Shown here piece after piece: positions 46,336 to 57,591 of a stretch of 64,000 nucleotides of DNA. This stretch comes from Brachionus manjavacas (taxonomy: Eukaryota; Rotifera; Eurotatoria; Ploima; Brachionidae), in the NCBI GenBank assembly GCA_019054805.1, contig JAHQIY010000003.1, positions 2,542,001 to 2,606,000 of the forward strand, given 5' to 3'. How positions within the stretch are numbered: the first letter of the stretch is position 1; each line of letters opens with the position of its first letter. A program made the translations under genes and the position numbers. A model generated the notes under the pieces. The model had not been told where the DNA came from and made no database searches. It saw only the letters and a list, made by a program, of their open reading frames with translations.

Positions 46336-46440
46336 AATTTAACGACATGTCGTTAAATTGTTTTAAAATATTGTGTCCACCAATTACCGACATTGTCGTT
46401 AAACCTAGTATCCCATATTTAACGACAATGTCGGTAATTG
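46336..46440. repeat. Perfect palindrome plus perfect hairpin, unit 2
   Basis: 46336-46359 is a perfect 24-bp palindrome centred on cgacatgtcg. 46381-46403 and 46418-46440 are perfect 23-bp inverted arms (core accgacattgtcgttaaa) around a 14-bp loop. Both share the core tttaacgaca, so they look like related ends of one small inverted-repeat element. Confidence 0.9.
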
Positions 46441-47400
46441 AAGATCGTTACGTTAGCTTACCAAAAACTTTAGTAACATTAATTAAGGAAAATAGAAAAG
46501 TAAGAAGGCTTTTCCAAAAATCTGGATATCTTTCTCTAATAAGTCGTCATTAATAAGCTTACATCTGAGCTACGTCACTGTCTAAAAAATTTTGGAACCA
46601 AAACTTGCTCGAATTCATAAATAAAACAGAAAAATATCCGCTGTAAAGTAGGCCTTTTTGGAGAAAAATTAATTAGATCAGATAAATGAAATGCACAAGA
46701 CAAATTTCATCACTTCTTAAAGACGGTAAAGAATTTAATACGAATAAAGATAAAGGAAAAATCTTTGATTATATATTCATATTCAATTCAATTTATTACA
46801 TATCTTTTCTTTTTTTTTAATTAATTTAATACAATCCTTTTTACTTTATTTTTATTTTATTTTATCTTACATCATTAACATTTTTTTTAATTTAAACTTG
46901 TTTTCCAAAAAATTGAATAAAATATCTAATTTTAATTTGAAATGTTAATTATTTTCTTATTTCAATTCTTATTATTCATTTTGTGCTCTCTTTTGTTTTA
47001 AATATGATTTGAGGAGTAGTTCTAGAATTCTTCTGTTCTTCTCACTCGATTCTCTAAAAAGGTACCTTATCGATTCCATCGTTCCATCTTTGCTTCCTTT
47101 CTTGTTTAGCTTGCTTTCAAGCATTATTCTTTCACTCGCTTTCACTTAATGTTCTTCATCTTCTAGGATGGTTTTCATTTCATCTATCACGGATATTTTT
47201 TATCAAATAGACTAGTCTAAACGTTACATTCTCTTCTTATGGCTTAAGTGAATTGTACTTTTTGATGATTGCTAGAAATTATTTTAAAAAAAGAAAAATT
47301 TAATGCAAAACTATGTTTTTATTTATTTAATTGATTAAATCGCTAAAAATATAAAGAAAGAAGGTTCTTAAAAATTGAACTAAAAATTTGAGGAAAAAAT

Positions 47401-47661
47401 TTAATAACTGTATCCTCCATATAAGTTAGAGCTGTAATATCCAGGGTAATATCCATTTTTTCGGTGCTCGGCATCTATGAATTCGTGATAGTCAATTCGT
47501 CCATTTCGGTTTCTGTCAACCAAAGAAAATTCATCCTGTGAATTTTTGTAATTGGAATATGGGTTTGAATATGGATGAGAGTTTTGATAGAATGCGCCGT
47601 ATTCGTTTCGATCAATTGAATGATCCATCCCGGAAATATTTAAAAATTTAAAATATGACAT
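47401..47661 (-). CDS. Small EF-hand protein, unit 2 (86 aa)
   Basis: An intact 86-codon frame. Residues 49-60 (DRNRNGRIDYHE) are a perfect EF-hand loop: Asp1, Asn3, Asn5, Gly6, Ile8 and Glu12 are in place, flanked by helix-like SQDEFSLV and the F-helix stretch, so calcium binding is likely. The N-terminal half is rich in Tyr, Ser and Asn. The C-terminus is Tyr/Gly-rich (YYPGYYSSNLYGGYSY). There is no signal peptide and only one EF-hand, whereas EF-hands usually come in pairs, so it may dimerise or be one exon of a larger gene. A TATA box (tataaata, 47728-47735) lies ~67 bp upstream of the ATG and poly(A) signals (AATAAA) ~75 bp downstream. This copy has Ile at residue 62 where others have Arg. 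Expression is unproven. Confidence 0.65.
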   Translation of the reverse strand: MSYFKFLNISGMDHSIDRNEYGAFYQNSHPYSNPYSNYKNSQDEFSLVDRNRNGRIDYHEFIDAEHRKNGYYPGYYSSNLYGGYSY

Positions 47662-47727
47662 TTTTGGAAACTCTGATTGGAAACTTTGAATTATTTTATA
47701 TGCTGGTCTTTAAAATTTTTTCATACT

Positions 47728-47735
47728 TATTTATA
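47728..47735 (-). promoter_or_regulatory. TATA box of the EF-hand gene, formed at the MITE edge
   Basis: tataaata on the minus strand, ~67 bp before the ATG. Its first two bases are the TA that flanks the MITE. The same sequence is found at the matching place in every unit. Confidence 0.45.
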
Positions 47736-48025
47736 GTTTCAGTTGAGTAACAAATGAATGAATTATTCTCAATAATTGATGTATTTAAAAATTAATTATT
47801 TTTCTTAACGTCAATAAACTTTTTAATTGATTCATACCGATTTGATTAGTAAGATATTTTTTAACTTATTTTTATTCTTGATTTTTTTAAAATAATTAAA
47901 TACAGGACATATAAATGGTCCAAGTTATGTTTACGCCAAATTATTTTTTCCATTTATTATTTTTTTAATATTTAATTACGTCAAATAGATATGAGTGAAT
48001 CATTCAATTATCACTCAACTGAAAC
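47736..48025. mobile_element. 290-bp MITE, unit 2
   Basis: Same element, same flanking TA as in unit 1. Confidence 0.75.
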
Positions 48026-50150
48026 TAAAAATGAGTAAAAAAACTAATTATGATCTGTTTTGAAATTTTATTTTTAATTTTTGATCTTTTTGATCTGTTA
48101 AATACCATTTTTTTGTTTTTCTTTATGTTTACTCGATGAAAGTTAATAAAATTTAATTGCATCTTTCTTTATTTTTAAAATAAATTAATTTTATTCCTCC
48201 AATTAATACAAAATACATAATAACTAGATTTTAAACTTTTCTTATAAAAAATATTTTCATTTTAAGATTATCTCTCTCGTTCTTGTACTGAGAAAACATT
48301 TTGGAGTTAATAAGGCGCCGTTTGCCGTTCAATTGAGTTTAAAAGGCGGCCGCATTTAAAAATCCTCAGTCTCCTCTAAAAAAATTTCCTCTCTCAATTT
48401 TTACCTGCCGACCCAGGACTATTCAATTTTTTATAAAAAGTCCTTGAGTAAAATTTTTCCCTTTATTCTTAAAAGGGGCGCTAAAAATTTTTCTCCCACT
48501 TTTCTTTCCCGAGTGAAAATTTTGTCGATTTGGTTAATGGGCTGGTACTAAAACATATAAGTGGGAACGCTCCTAATTTTTATCTTACTTGATTCTGCTT
48601 TTCCAGAGTAATCCCATTTTTTAATTTCCGTTCCTCAGCTTAATTTTTCCTACAATTTTGTTCCTAAGGGGATACTTTGTAAAATTGGAAGTTACGCTCT
48701 AAATTTTTTTTCCTCTACTTTAAGTTACCAAACATAGCAATATTTCTTTCTTTGATTAACCTGAAATGTGAAGGGGTAATATATGATCTTTCAACGGAAA
48801 TAGGAAATGAACCCATTAAAAATTTTAGATCACTGTTAGATCAACCAACAAACATGATAAAGAATAAAAATCTTGGCGATGTATAAAATGGTCGACATAA
48901 CTTAACTTAGCTTTAATTTATCTAGAGCTGTTTAAGAAACTTATTCGTGAAAGTTCATTAGTTAAGTTTTTTAAGTTATAATCCTTTAAAAATTTAACAA
49001 AACAATTTTCACCGGATTTATATTATCATCCATATTTAATTCTCCTATAATTGTGGTTCTACAATTTAAATAATAAGGTATTACACTGCTCAAGATTTTT
49101 ATGAAATCAAAATCTGATAACGATTGTGGTTTTTAACAAAAAAAGGAAATCTACATTCCTTTTAACAGAGTAAAATTCAACAGATATATCTTCAAAGTCA
49201 GTGTGAAAATGACAGCTTGTAATTTTCAGACTCTTTTTTGCAAGTACCACAAAATAAAAAAGAAAAAATGAAATATTTGTTTCAGTAAATCACAAAAAAA
49301 AATTGATTTATCATTACCCAGATTTGTATAATATAATTTTAAATACTTATCAAACCATTTTGGAGAAATTTAATTTTTAAAACAATTCGAAATAATTATA
49401 TTTGGTTTTAAAAATTGACTCAAGAAAATTGATTGAAAATTGAAAATAAATAGAAAAATTTTTAAAAACACTTACCCAGCAAGTCCAGCGCTGGCAAGAA
49501 AAAAAAGATTTTTTGAATTTAAAAGAATAGATTATCTGATGTTCGCCGGTCTTTTCTTAATCCAGACTGCTCCTGAATAAGGACTGAATTTTGTTCCAAA
49601 ACATTGTATAATCTTAGAAAAACTATCTGTTAAAGTAACTTTCCTAAACAACTCGTTATACTAATTGGTCTTTAATTTAAAGGATCTTGTAAAATAGAGG
49701 CCTTTTTTGAATCATAGTAATGTTCGAAGTTTTTCACGCTTTAGGAATCTAGCCTTCTCCAAGAGATAAATTAAAAAGTTCTATGATTTCTATTAATGAA
49801 TTTCTAGGTTAGTTTATTTACATTAAATTATGAATTTGGTCAGGTCCTGATGCTGCCTCATTTTTCAATCTTTTTAAAGCCATAATTAATTCATTTAGAA
49901 AATTGGATCATTTAAATTACACTGATTATAATGTCTAAAGAATTCAGAGTTAGAATTAATTATTTCGAAATCTTTCTAAGTATCGATTAAATCAGAATTA
50001 GGACTAAAAAGATAAGATTTTTCCGAAGCATTTTCATTTTATTCATTAGTTTTGAATTCTATGTCATTTGAAAATTAGAAAGAATTAAAATAATTTGTTT
50101 AATTTTAATAAAAATAGGTTTTTAGCTAACCTTTCCAAAAATCAAGATAA

Positions 50151-50941
50151 CCTCTTAGAAATGAAGACGATGATTTTGATGAAGTATATGACGCATTTAA
50201 CAGTGATGTTGAAGATGATGAAGAATGCGATGAAGATAAAAGCTTTGAAGTCGATGAAAATTCATGTTCAAACGAGGATTCTGATTACGAAGAGGAGGAA
50301 TTTAATGATTCAGATTGTACTATTTATGATTCGGATTTCAGCGACAGTGAATTAGAAGAATCTAACGTGAATGAGTCAAACTCTTCTTTAAATAATAGCG
50401 ATAAGGAAAAGGTTCTGATAATTATAATGAAGAAGATAGCGGTGATATAGAATGTGATAAAGAGAATACAGCTCCTAAAAAGAAAAGAAAAATTCCTACT
50501 GGCTTTACTAGAAATGTGACCAAATTGAGAAAAATAATGGAAAATAATACAACTCAATCCAAAACTCCAACTCAAGCTAAAACACCAACTCAAGCTTAAA
50601 CACAAACTCAAGCTAAAACTCCAACTCAAGCTAAAGAATCAGCTCTATCTAAATCCCAAGTAGCATCTAAAACTCTAACAAATGCTAAAAAGTCAGTCCC
50701 AGCTGAGTCGCCAGTATCACCTTTAAAAGAATATGAAATTCAACATTTCTCCAAACAGTGTCTTAGATGCAATTTACATTTTAGGCTTTCTAAAGAAAGA
50801 GATGCTTGGATTTCTTGTGAAAAATGCGATAATTGGGTTTGCGGAAATTGTTGGCCTAAAGGATTAAGATCAAATCAATCTTATTATTGTATCGGTAAAC
50901 GAACAAAAAGAGCTAAAATCATTTTGTATTCGTTTAATTAA
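50151..50941 (+). pseudogene. Acidic/PHD-finger-like remnant, unit 3
   Basis: Same sequence and interruptions as in units 1 and 2. Confidence 0.5.
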
Positions 50942-51118
50942 ATAAAAAGATCAAACACACATATATAAGACTCTAAATAACAGTTTAAATAAATTTAGTT
51001 TCTGCAAACACATCTTTCAAATTTGTTCAATTAATTGCCGGCTAATATAATCAATCCTCTATTAGTCGTTAATTTTGACACTAATTTTTGCAAAAAATGA
51101 CTATTTTGGTCATATTCA

Positions 51119-51223
51119 AATTTAACGACATGTCGTTAAATTGTTTTAAAATATTGTGTCCACCAATTACCGACATTGTCGTTAAACCTAGTATCCCATA
51201 TTTAACGACAATGTCGGTAATTG
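51119..51223. repeat. Palindrome plus hairpin, unit 3
   Basis: Identical to the unit 2 structure: palindrome 51119-51142, hairpin 51164-51223. Confidence 0.9.
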
Positions 51224-52183
51224 AAGATCGTTACGTTAGCTTACCAAAAACTTTAGTAACATTAATTAAGGAAAATAGAAAAGTAAGAAGGCTTTTCCAA
51301 AAATCTGGATATCTTTCTCTAATAAGTCGTCATTAATAAGCTTACATCTGAGCTACGTCACTGTCTAAAAAATTTTGGAACCAAAACTTGCTCGAATTCA
51401 TAAATAAAACAGAAAAATATCCGCTGTAAAGTAGGCCTTTTTGGAGAAAAATTAATTAGATCAGATAAATGAAATGCACAAGACAAATTTCATCACTTCT
51501 TAAAGACGGTAAAGAATTTAATACGAATAAAGATAAAGGAAAAATCTTTGATTATATATTCATATTCAATTCAATTTATTACATATCTTTTCTTTTTTTT
51601 TAATTAATTTAATACAATCCTTTTTACTTTATTTTTATTTTATTTTATCTTACATCATTAACATTTTTTTTTAATTTAAACTTGTTTTCCAAAAATTGAA
51701 TAAAATATCTAATTTTAATTTGAAATGTTAATTATTTTCTTATTTCAATTCTTATTATTCATTTTGTGCTCTCTTTTGTTTTAAATATGATTTGAGGAGT
51801 AGTTCTAGAATTCTTCTGTTCTTCTCACTCGATTCTCTAAAAGGTACCTTATCGATTCCATCGTTCCATCTTTGCTTCCTTTCTTGTTTAGCTTGCTTTC
51901 AAGCATTATTCTTTCACTCGCTTTCACTTAATGTTCTTCATCTTCTAGGATGGTTTTCATTTCATCTATCACGGATATTTTTTATCAAATAGACTAGTCT
52001 AAACGTTACATTCTCTTCTTATGGCTTAAGTGAATTGTACTTTTTTGATGATTGCTAGAAATTATTTTAAAAAAAGAAAAATTTAATGCAAAACTATGTT
52101 TTTATTTATTTAATTGATTAAATCGCTAAAAATATAAAGAAAGAAGGTTCTTAAAAATTGAACTAAAAATTTGAGGAAAAAAT

Positions 52184-52444
52184 TTAATAACTGTATCCTC
52201 CATATAAGTTAGAGCTGTAATATCCTGGGTAATATCCATTTTTTCGGTGCTCGGCATCTCTGAATTCGTGATAGTCAATTCGTCCATTTCGGTTTCTGTC
52301 AACTAAAGAAAATTCATCCTGTGAATTTTTGTAATTGGAATATGGGTTTGAATATGGATGAGAGTTTTGATAGAATGCGCCGTATTCGTTTCGATCAATT
52401 GAATGATCCATCCCGGAAATATTTAAAAATTTAAAATATGACAT
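52184..52444 (-). CDS. Small EF-hand protein, unit 3 (86 aa)
   Basis: Intact, with Arg at residue 62. The loop, Tyr/Gly-rich tail, TATA-like box at the MITE edge and downstream AATAAA are as in unit 2. Units 3, 4 and 5 encode the same protein, so the coding sequence has been kept unchanged while flanking runs vary. Confidence 0.65.
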   Translation of the reverse strand: MSYFKFLNISGMDHSIDRNEYGAFYQNSHPYSNPYSNYKNSQDEFSLVDRNRNGRIDYHEFRDAEHRKNGYYPGYYSSNLYGGYSY

Positions 52445-52518
52445 TTTTGGAAACTCTGATTGGAAACTTTGAATTATTTTATATGCTGGTCTTTAAAATT
52501 TTTTCATACTTATTTATA

Positions 52519-52809
52519 GTTTCAGTTGAGTAACAAATGAATGAATTATTCTCAATAATTGATGTATTTAAAAATTAATTATTTTTCTTAACGTCAATAA
52601 ACTTTTTTAATTGATTCATACCGATTTGATTAGTAAGATATTTTTTAACTTATTTTTATTCTTGATTTTTTTAAAATAATTAAATACAGGACATATAAAT
52701 GGTCCAAGTTATGTTTACGCCAAATTATTTTTTCCATTTATTATTTTTTTAATATTTAATTACGTCAAATAGATATGAGTGAATCATTCAATTATCACTC
52801 AACTGAAAC
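52519..52809. mobile_element. MITE, unit 3
   Basis: Same element; one base longer in a T run. Confidence 0.75.
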
Positions 52810-54931
52810 TAAAAATGAGTAAAAAAACTAATTATGATCTGTTTTGAAATTTTATTTTTAATTTTTGATCTTTTTGATCTGTTAAATACCATTTTTTGTT
52901 TTTTCTTTATGTTTACTCGATGAAAGTTAATAAAATTTAATTGCATCTTTCTTTATTTTTTAAAATAAATTAATTTTATTCCTCCAATTAATACAAAATA
53001 CATAATAACTAGATTTTAAACTTTTCTTATAAAAAATATTTTCATTTTAAGATTATCTCTCTCGTTCTTGTACTGAGAAAACATTTTGGAGTTAATAAGG
53101 CGCCGTTTGCCGTTCAATTGAGTTTAAAAGGCGGCCGCATTTAAAAATCCTCAGTCTCCTCTAAAAAAATTTCCTCTCTCAATTTTTACCTGCCGACCCA
53201 GGACTATTCAATTTTTTATAAAAAGTCCTTGAGTAAAATTTTTCCCTTTATTCTTAAAAGGGGCGCTAAAAATTTTTCTCCCACTTTTCTTTCCCGAGTG
53301 AAAATTTTGTCGATTTGGTTAATGGGCTGGTACTAAAACAAATAAGTGGGAACGCTCCTAATTTTTATCTTACTTGATTCTGCTTTTCCAGAGTAATCCC
53401 ATTTTTTAATTTCCGTTCCTCAGCTTAATTTTTCCTACAATTTTGTTCCTAAGGGGATACTTTGTAAAATTGGAAGTTACGCTCTAAATTTTTTTTCCTC
53501 TACTTTAAGTTACCAAACATAGCAATATTTCTTTCTTTGATTAACCCTAAATGTGAAGGGGTAATATATGATCTTTCAACGGAAATAGGAAATGAACCCA
53601 TTAAAAATTTTAGATCACTGTTAGATCAACCAACAAACATGATAAAGAATAAAAATCTTGGCGATGTATAAAATGGTCGACATAACTTAACTTAGCTTTA
53701 ATTTATCTAGAGCTGTTTAAGAAACTTATTCGTGAAAGTTCATTAGTTAAGTTTTTTAAGTTATAATCCTTTAAAAATTTAACAAAACAATTTTCACCGG
53801 ATTTATATTATCATCCATATTTAATTCTCCTATAATTGTGGTTCTACAATTTAAATAATAAGGTATTACACTGCTCAAGATTTTTATGAAATCAAAATCT
53901 GATAACGATTGTGGTTTTTAACAAAAAAGGAAATATACATTCCTTTTAACAGAGTAAAATTCAACAGATATATCTTCAAAGTCAGTGTGAAAATGACAGA
54001 TTGTAATTTTCAGACTCTTTTTTGCAAGTACCACAAAATAAAAAAGAAAAATGAAATATTTGTTTCAGTAAATCACAAAAAAAAATTGATTTATCATTAC
54101 CCAGATTTGTATAATATAATTTTAAATACTTATCAAACCATTTTGGAGAAATTTAATTTTTAAAACAATTCGAAATAATTATATTTGGTTTTAAAAATTG
54201 ACTCAAGAAAAATTGATTGAAAATTGAAAATAAATAGAAAAATTTTTAAAAACACTTACCCAGCAAGTCCAGCGCTGGCAAGAAAAAGATTTTTTGAATT
54301 TAAAAGAATAGATTATCTGATGTTCGCCGGTCTTTTCTTAATCCAGACTGCTCCTGAATAAGGACTGAATTTTGTTCCAAAACATTGTATAATCTTAGAA
54401 AAACTATCTGTTAAAGTAACTTTCCTAAACAACTCGTTATACTAATTGGTCTTTAATTTAAAGGATCTTGTAAAATAGAGGCCTTTTTTGAATCATAGTA
54501 ATGTTCGAAGTTTTTCACGCTTTAGGAATCTAGCCTTCTCCAAGAGATAAATTAAAAAGTTCTATGATTTCTATTAATGAATTTCTAGGTTAGTTTATTT
54601 ACATTAAATTATGAATTTGGTCAGGTCCTGATGCTGCCTCATTTTTCAATCTTTTTAAAGCCATAATTAATTCATTTAGAAAATTGGATCATTTAAATTA
54701 CACTGATTATAATGTCTAAAGAATTCAGAGTTAGAATTAATTATTTCGAAATCTTTCTAAGTATCGATTAAATCAGAATTAGGACTAAAAAGATAAGATT
54801 TTTCCGAAGCATTTTCATTTTATTCATTAGTTTTGAATTCTATGTCATTTGAAAATTAGAAAGAATTAAAATAATTTGTTTAATTTTAATAAAAATAGGT
54901 TTTTAGCTAACCTTTCCAAAAATCAAGATAA

Positions 54932-55722
54932 CCTCTTAGAAATGAAGACGATGATTTTGATGAAGTATATGACGCATTTAACAGTGATGTTGAAGATGAT
55001 GAAGAATGCGATGAAGATAAAAGCTTTGAAGTCGATGAAAATTCATGTTCAAACGAGGATTCTGATTACGAAGAGGAGGAATTTAATGATTCAGATTGTA
55101 CTATTTATGATTCGGATTTCAGCGACAGTGAATTAGAAGAATCTAACGTGAATGAGTCAAACTCTTCTTTAAATAATAGCGATAAGGAAAAGGTTCTGAT
55201 AATTATAATGAAGAAGATAGCGGTGATATAGAATGTGATAAAGAGAATACAGCTCCTAAAAAGAAAAGAAAAATTCCTACTGGCTTTACTAGAAATGTGA
55301 CCAAATTGAGAAAAATAATGGAAAATAATACAACTCAATCCAAAACTCCAACTCAAGCTAAAACACCAACTCAAGCTTAAACACAAACTCAAGCTAAAAC
55401 TCCAACTCAAGCTAAAGAATCAGCTCTATCTAAATCCCAAGTAGCATCTAAAACTCTAACAAATGCTAAAAAGTCAGTCCCAGCTGAGTCGCCAGTATCA
55501 CCTTTAAAAGAATATGAAATTCAACATTTCTCCAAACAGTGTCTTAGATGCAATTTACATTTTAGGCTTTCTAAAGAAAGAGATGCTTGGATTTCTTGTG
55601 AAAAATGCGATAATTGGGTTTGCGGAAATTGTTGGCCTAAAGGATTAAGATCAAATCAATCTTATTATTGTATCGGTAAACGAACAAAAAGAGCTAAAAT
55701 CATTTTGTATTCGTTTAATTAA
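54932..55722 (+). pseudogene. Acidic/PHD-finger-like remnant, unit 4
   Basis: Same sequence and interruptions as in the other units. Confidence 0.5.
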
Positions 55723-55900
55723 ATAAAAAAGATCAAACACACATATATAAGACTCTAAATAACAGTTTAAATAAATTTAGTTTCTGCAAACACATCTTTC
55801 AAATTTGTTCAATTAATTGCCGGCTAATATAATCAATCCTCTATTAGTCGTTAATTTTGACACTAATTTTTGCAAAAAATGACTATTTTGGTCATATTCA

Positions 55901-56005
55901 AATTTAACGACATGTCGTTAAATTGTTTTAAAATATTGTGTCCACCAATTACCGACATTGTCGTTAAACCTAGTATCCCATATTTAACGACAATGTCGGT
56001 AATTG
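55901..56005. repeat. Palindrome plus hairpin, unit 4
   Basis: Palindrome 55901-55924, hairpin 55946-56005. Confidence 0.9.
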
Positions 56006-56966
56006 AAGATCGTTACGTTAGCTTACCAAAAACTTTAGTAACATTAATTAAGGAAAATAGAAAAGTAAGAAGGCTTTTCCAAAAATCTGGATATCTTTCT
56101 CTAATAAGTCGTCATTAATAAGCTTACATCTGAGCTACGTCACTGTCTAAATAATTTTGGAACCAAAACTTGCTCGAATTCATAAATAAAACAGAAAAAT
56201 ATCCGCTGTAAAGTAGGCCTTTTTGGAGAAAAATTAATTAGATCAGATAAATGAAATGCACAAGACAAATTTCATCACTTCTTAAAGACGGTAAAGAATT
56301 TAATACGAATAAAGATAAAGGAAAAATCTTTGATTATATATTCATATTCAATTCAATTTATTACATATCTTTTCTTTTTTTTTAATTAATTTAATACAAT
56401 CCTTTTTACTTTATTTTTATTTTATTTTATCTTACATCATTAACATTTTTTTTAATTTAAACTTGTTTTCCAAAAAATTGAATAAAATATCTAATTTTAA
56501 TTTGAAATGTTAATTATTTTCTTATTTCAATTCTTATTATTCATTTTGTGCTCTCTTTTGTTTTAAATATGATTTGAGGAGTAGTTCTAGAATTCTTCTG
56601 TTCTTCTCACTCGATTCTCTAAAAAGGTACCTTATCGATTCCATCGTTCCATCTTTGCTTCCTTTCTTGTTTAGCTTGCTTTCAAGCATTATTCTTTCAC
56701 TCGCTTTCACTTAATGTTCTTCATCTTCTAGGATGGTTTTCATTTCATCTATCACGGATATTTTTTATCAAATAGACTAGTCTAAACGTTACATTCTCTT
56801 CTTATGGCTTAAGTGAATTGTACTTTTTTGATGATTGCTAGAAATTATTTTAAAAAAAGAAAAATTTAATGCAAAACTATGTTTTTATTTATTTAATTGA
56901 TTAAATCGCTAAAAATATAAAGAAAGAAGGTTCTTAAAAATTGAACTAAAAATTTGAGGAAAAAAT

Positions 56967-57227
56967 TTAATAACTGTATCCTCCATATAAGTTAGAGCTG
57001 TAATATCCTGGGTAATATCCATTTTTTCGGTGCTCGGCATCTCTGAATTCGTGATAGTCAATTCGTCCATTTCGGTTTCTGTCAACTAAAGAAAATTCAT
57101 CCTGTGAATTTTTGTAATTGGAATATGGGTTTGAATATGGATGAGAGTTTTGATAGAATGCGCCGTATTCGTTTCGATCAATTGAATGATCCATCCCGGA
57201 AATATTTAAAAATTTAAAATATGACAT
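56967..57227 (-). CDS. Small EF-hand protein, unit 4 (86 aa)
   Basis: Intact and identical in protein sequence to the copies in units 3 and 5, with the same flanking signals. Confidence 0.65.
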   Translation of the reverse strand: MSYFKFLNISGMDHSIDRNEYGAFYQNSHPYSNPYSNYKNSQDEFSLVDRNRNGRIDYHEFRDAEHRKNGYYPGYYSSNLYGGYSY

Positions 57228-57301
57228 TTTTGGAAACTCTGATTGGAAACTTTGAATTATTTTATATGCTGGTCTTTAAAATTTTTTCATACTTATTTAT
57301 A

Positions 57302-57591
57302 GTTTCAGTTGAGTAACAAATGAATGAATTATTCTCAATAATTGATGTATTTAAAAATTAATTATTTTTCTTAACGTCAATAAACTTTTTAATTGATTCA
57401 TACCGATTTGATTAGTAAGATATTTTTTAACTTATTTTTATTCTTGATTTTTTTAAAATAATTAAATACAGGACATATAAATGGTCCAAGTTATGTTTAC
57501 GCCAAATTATTTTTTCCATTTATTATTTTTTTAATATTTAATTACGTCAAATAGATATGAGTGAATCATTCAATTATCACTCAACTGAAAC
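57302..57591. mobile_element. 290-bp MITE, unit 4
   Basis: Same element, same flanking TA. Confidence 0.75.

Larger units (their letters stand above)
45135..49918 (+). repeat. Array unit 2 (4784 bp)
   Basis: Same layout as unit 1, but only ~320 bp of the plus-sense LINE-B remain (46430-46755). A unique AT-rich stretch of about 400 bp (46757-47156) follows it. It differs from unit 3 mainly in run lengths and a few single bases, for example Ile instead of Arg at residue 62 of the EF-hand ORF. Confidence 0.9.
49919..54699 (+). repeat. Array unit 3 (4781 bp)
   Basis: Near-identical to units 2 and 4. From this unit on, a short marker in the LINE-C region reads aaccctaaatgtgaagg in place of aacctgaaatgtgaagg in units 1 and 2. 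Such shared changes let the order of duplication be traced. Confidence 0.9.

Noticed and set aside
46305-46553. 82-codon plus-strand frame spanning the hairpin in units 2-5
   Set aside because: It is a chance fusion of the hairpin sequence with a LINE-B piece (SLPKTLVTLIKENRK). It is absent in unit 1 and has no independent support.
53909-54163. 84-codon plus-strand frame in unit 3
   Set aside because: It lies antisense to the LINE-C endonuclease piece and is open at this length only in this unit.
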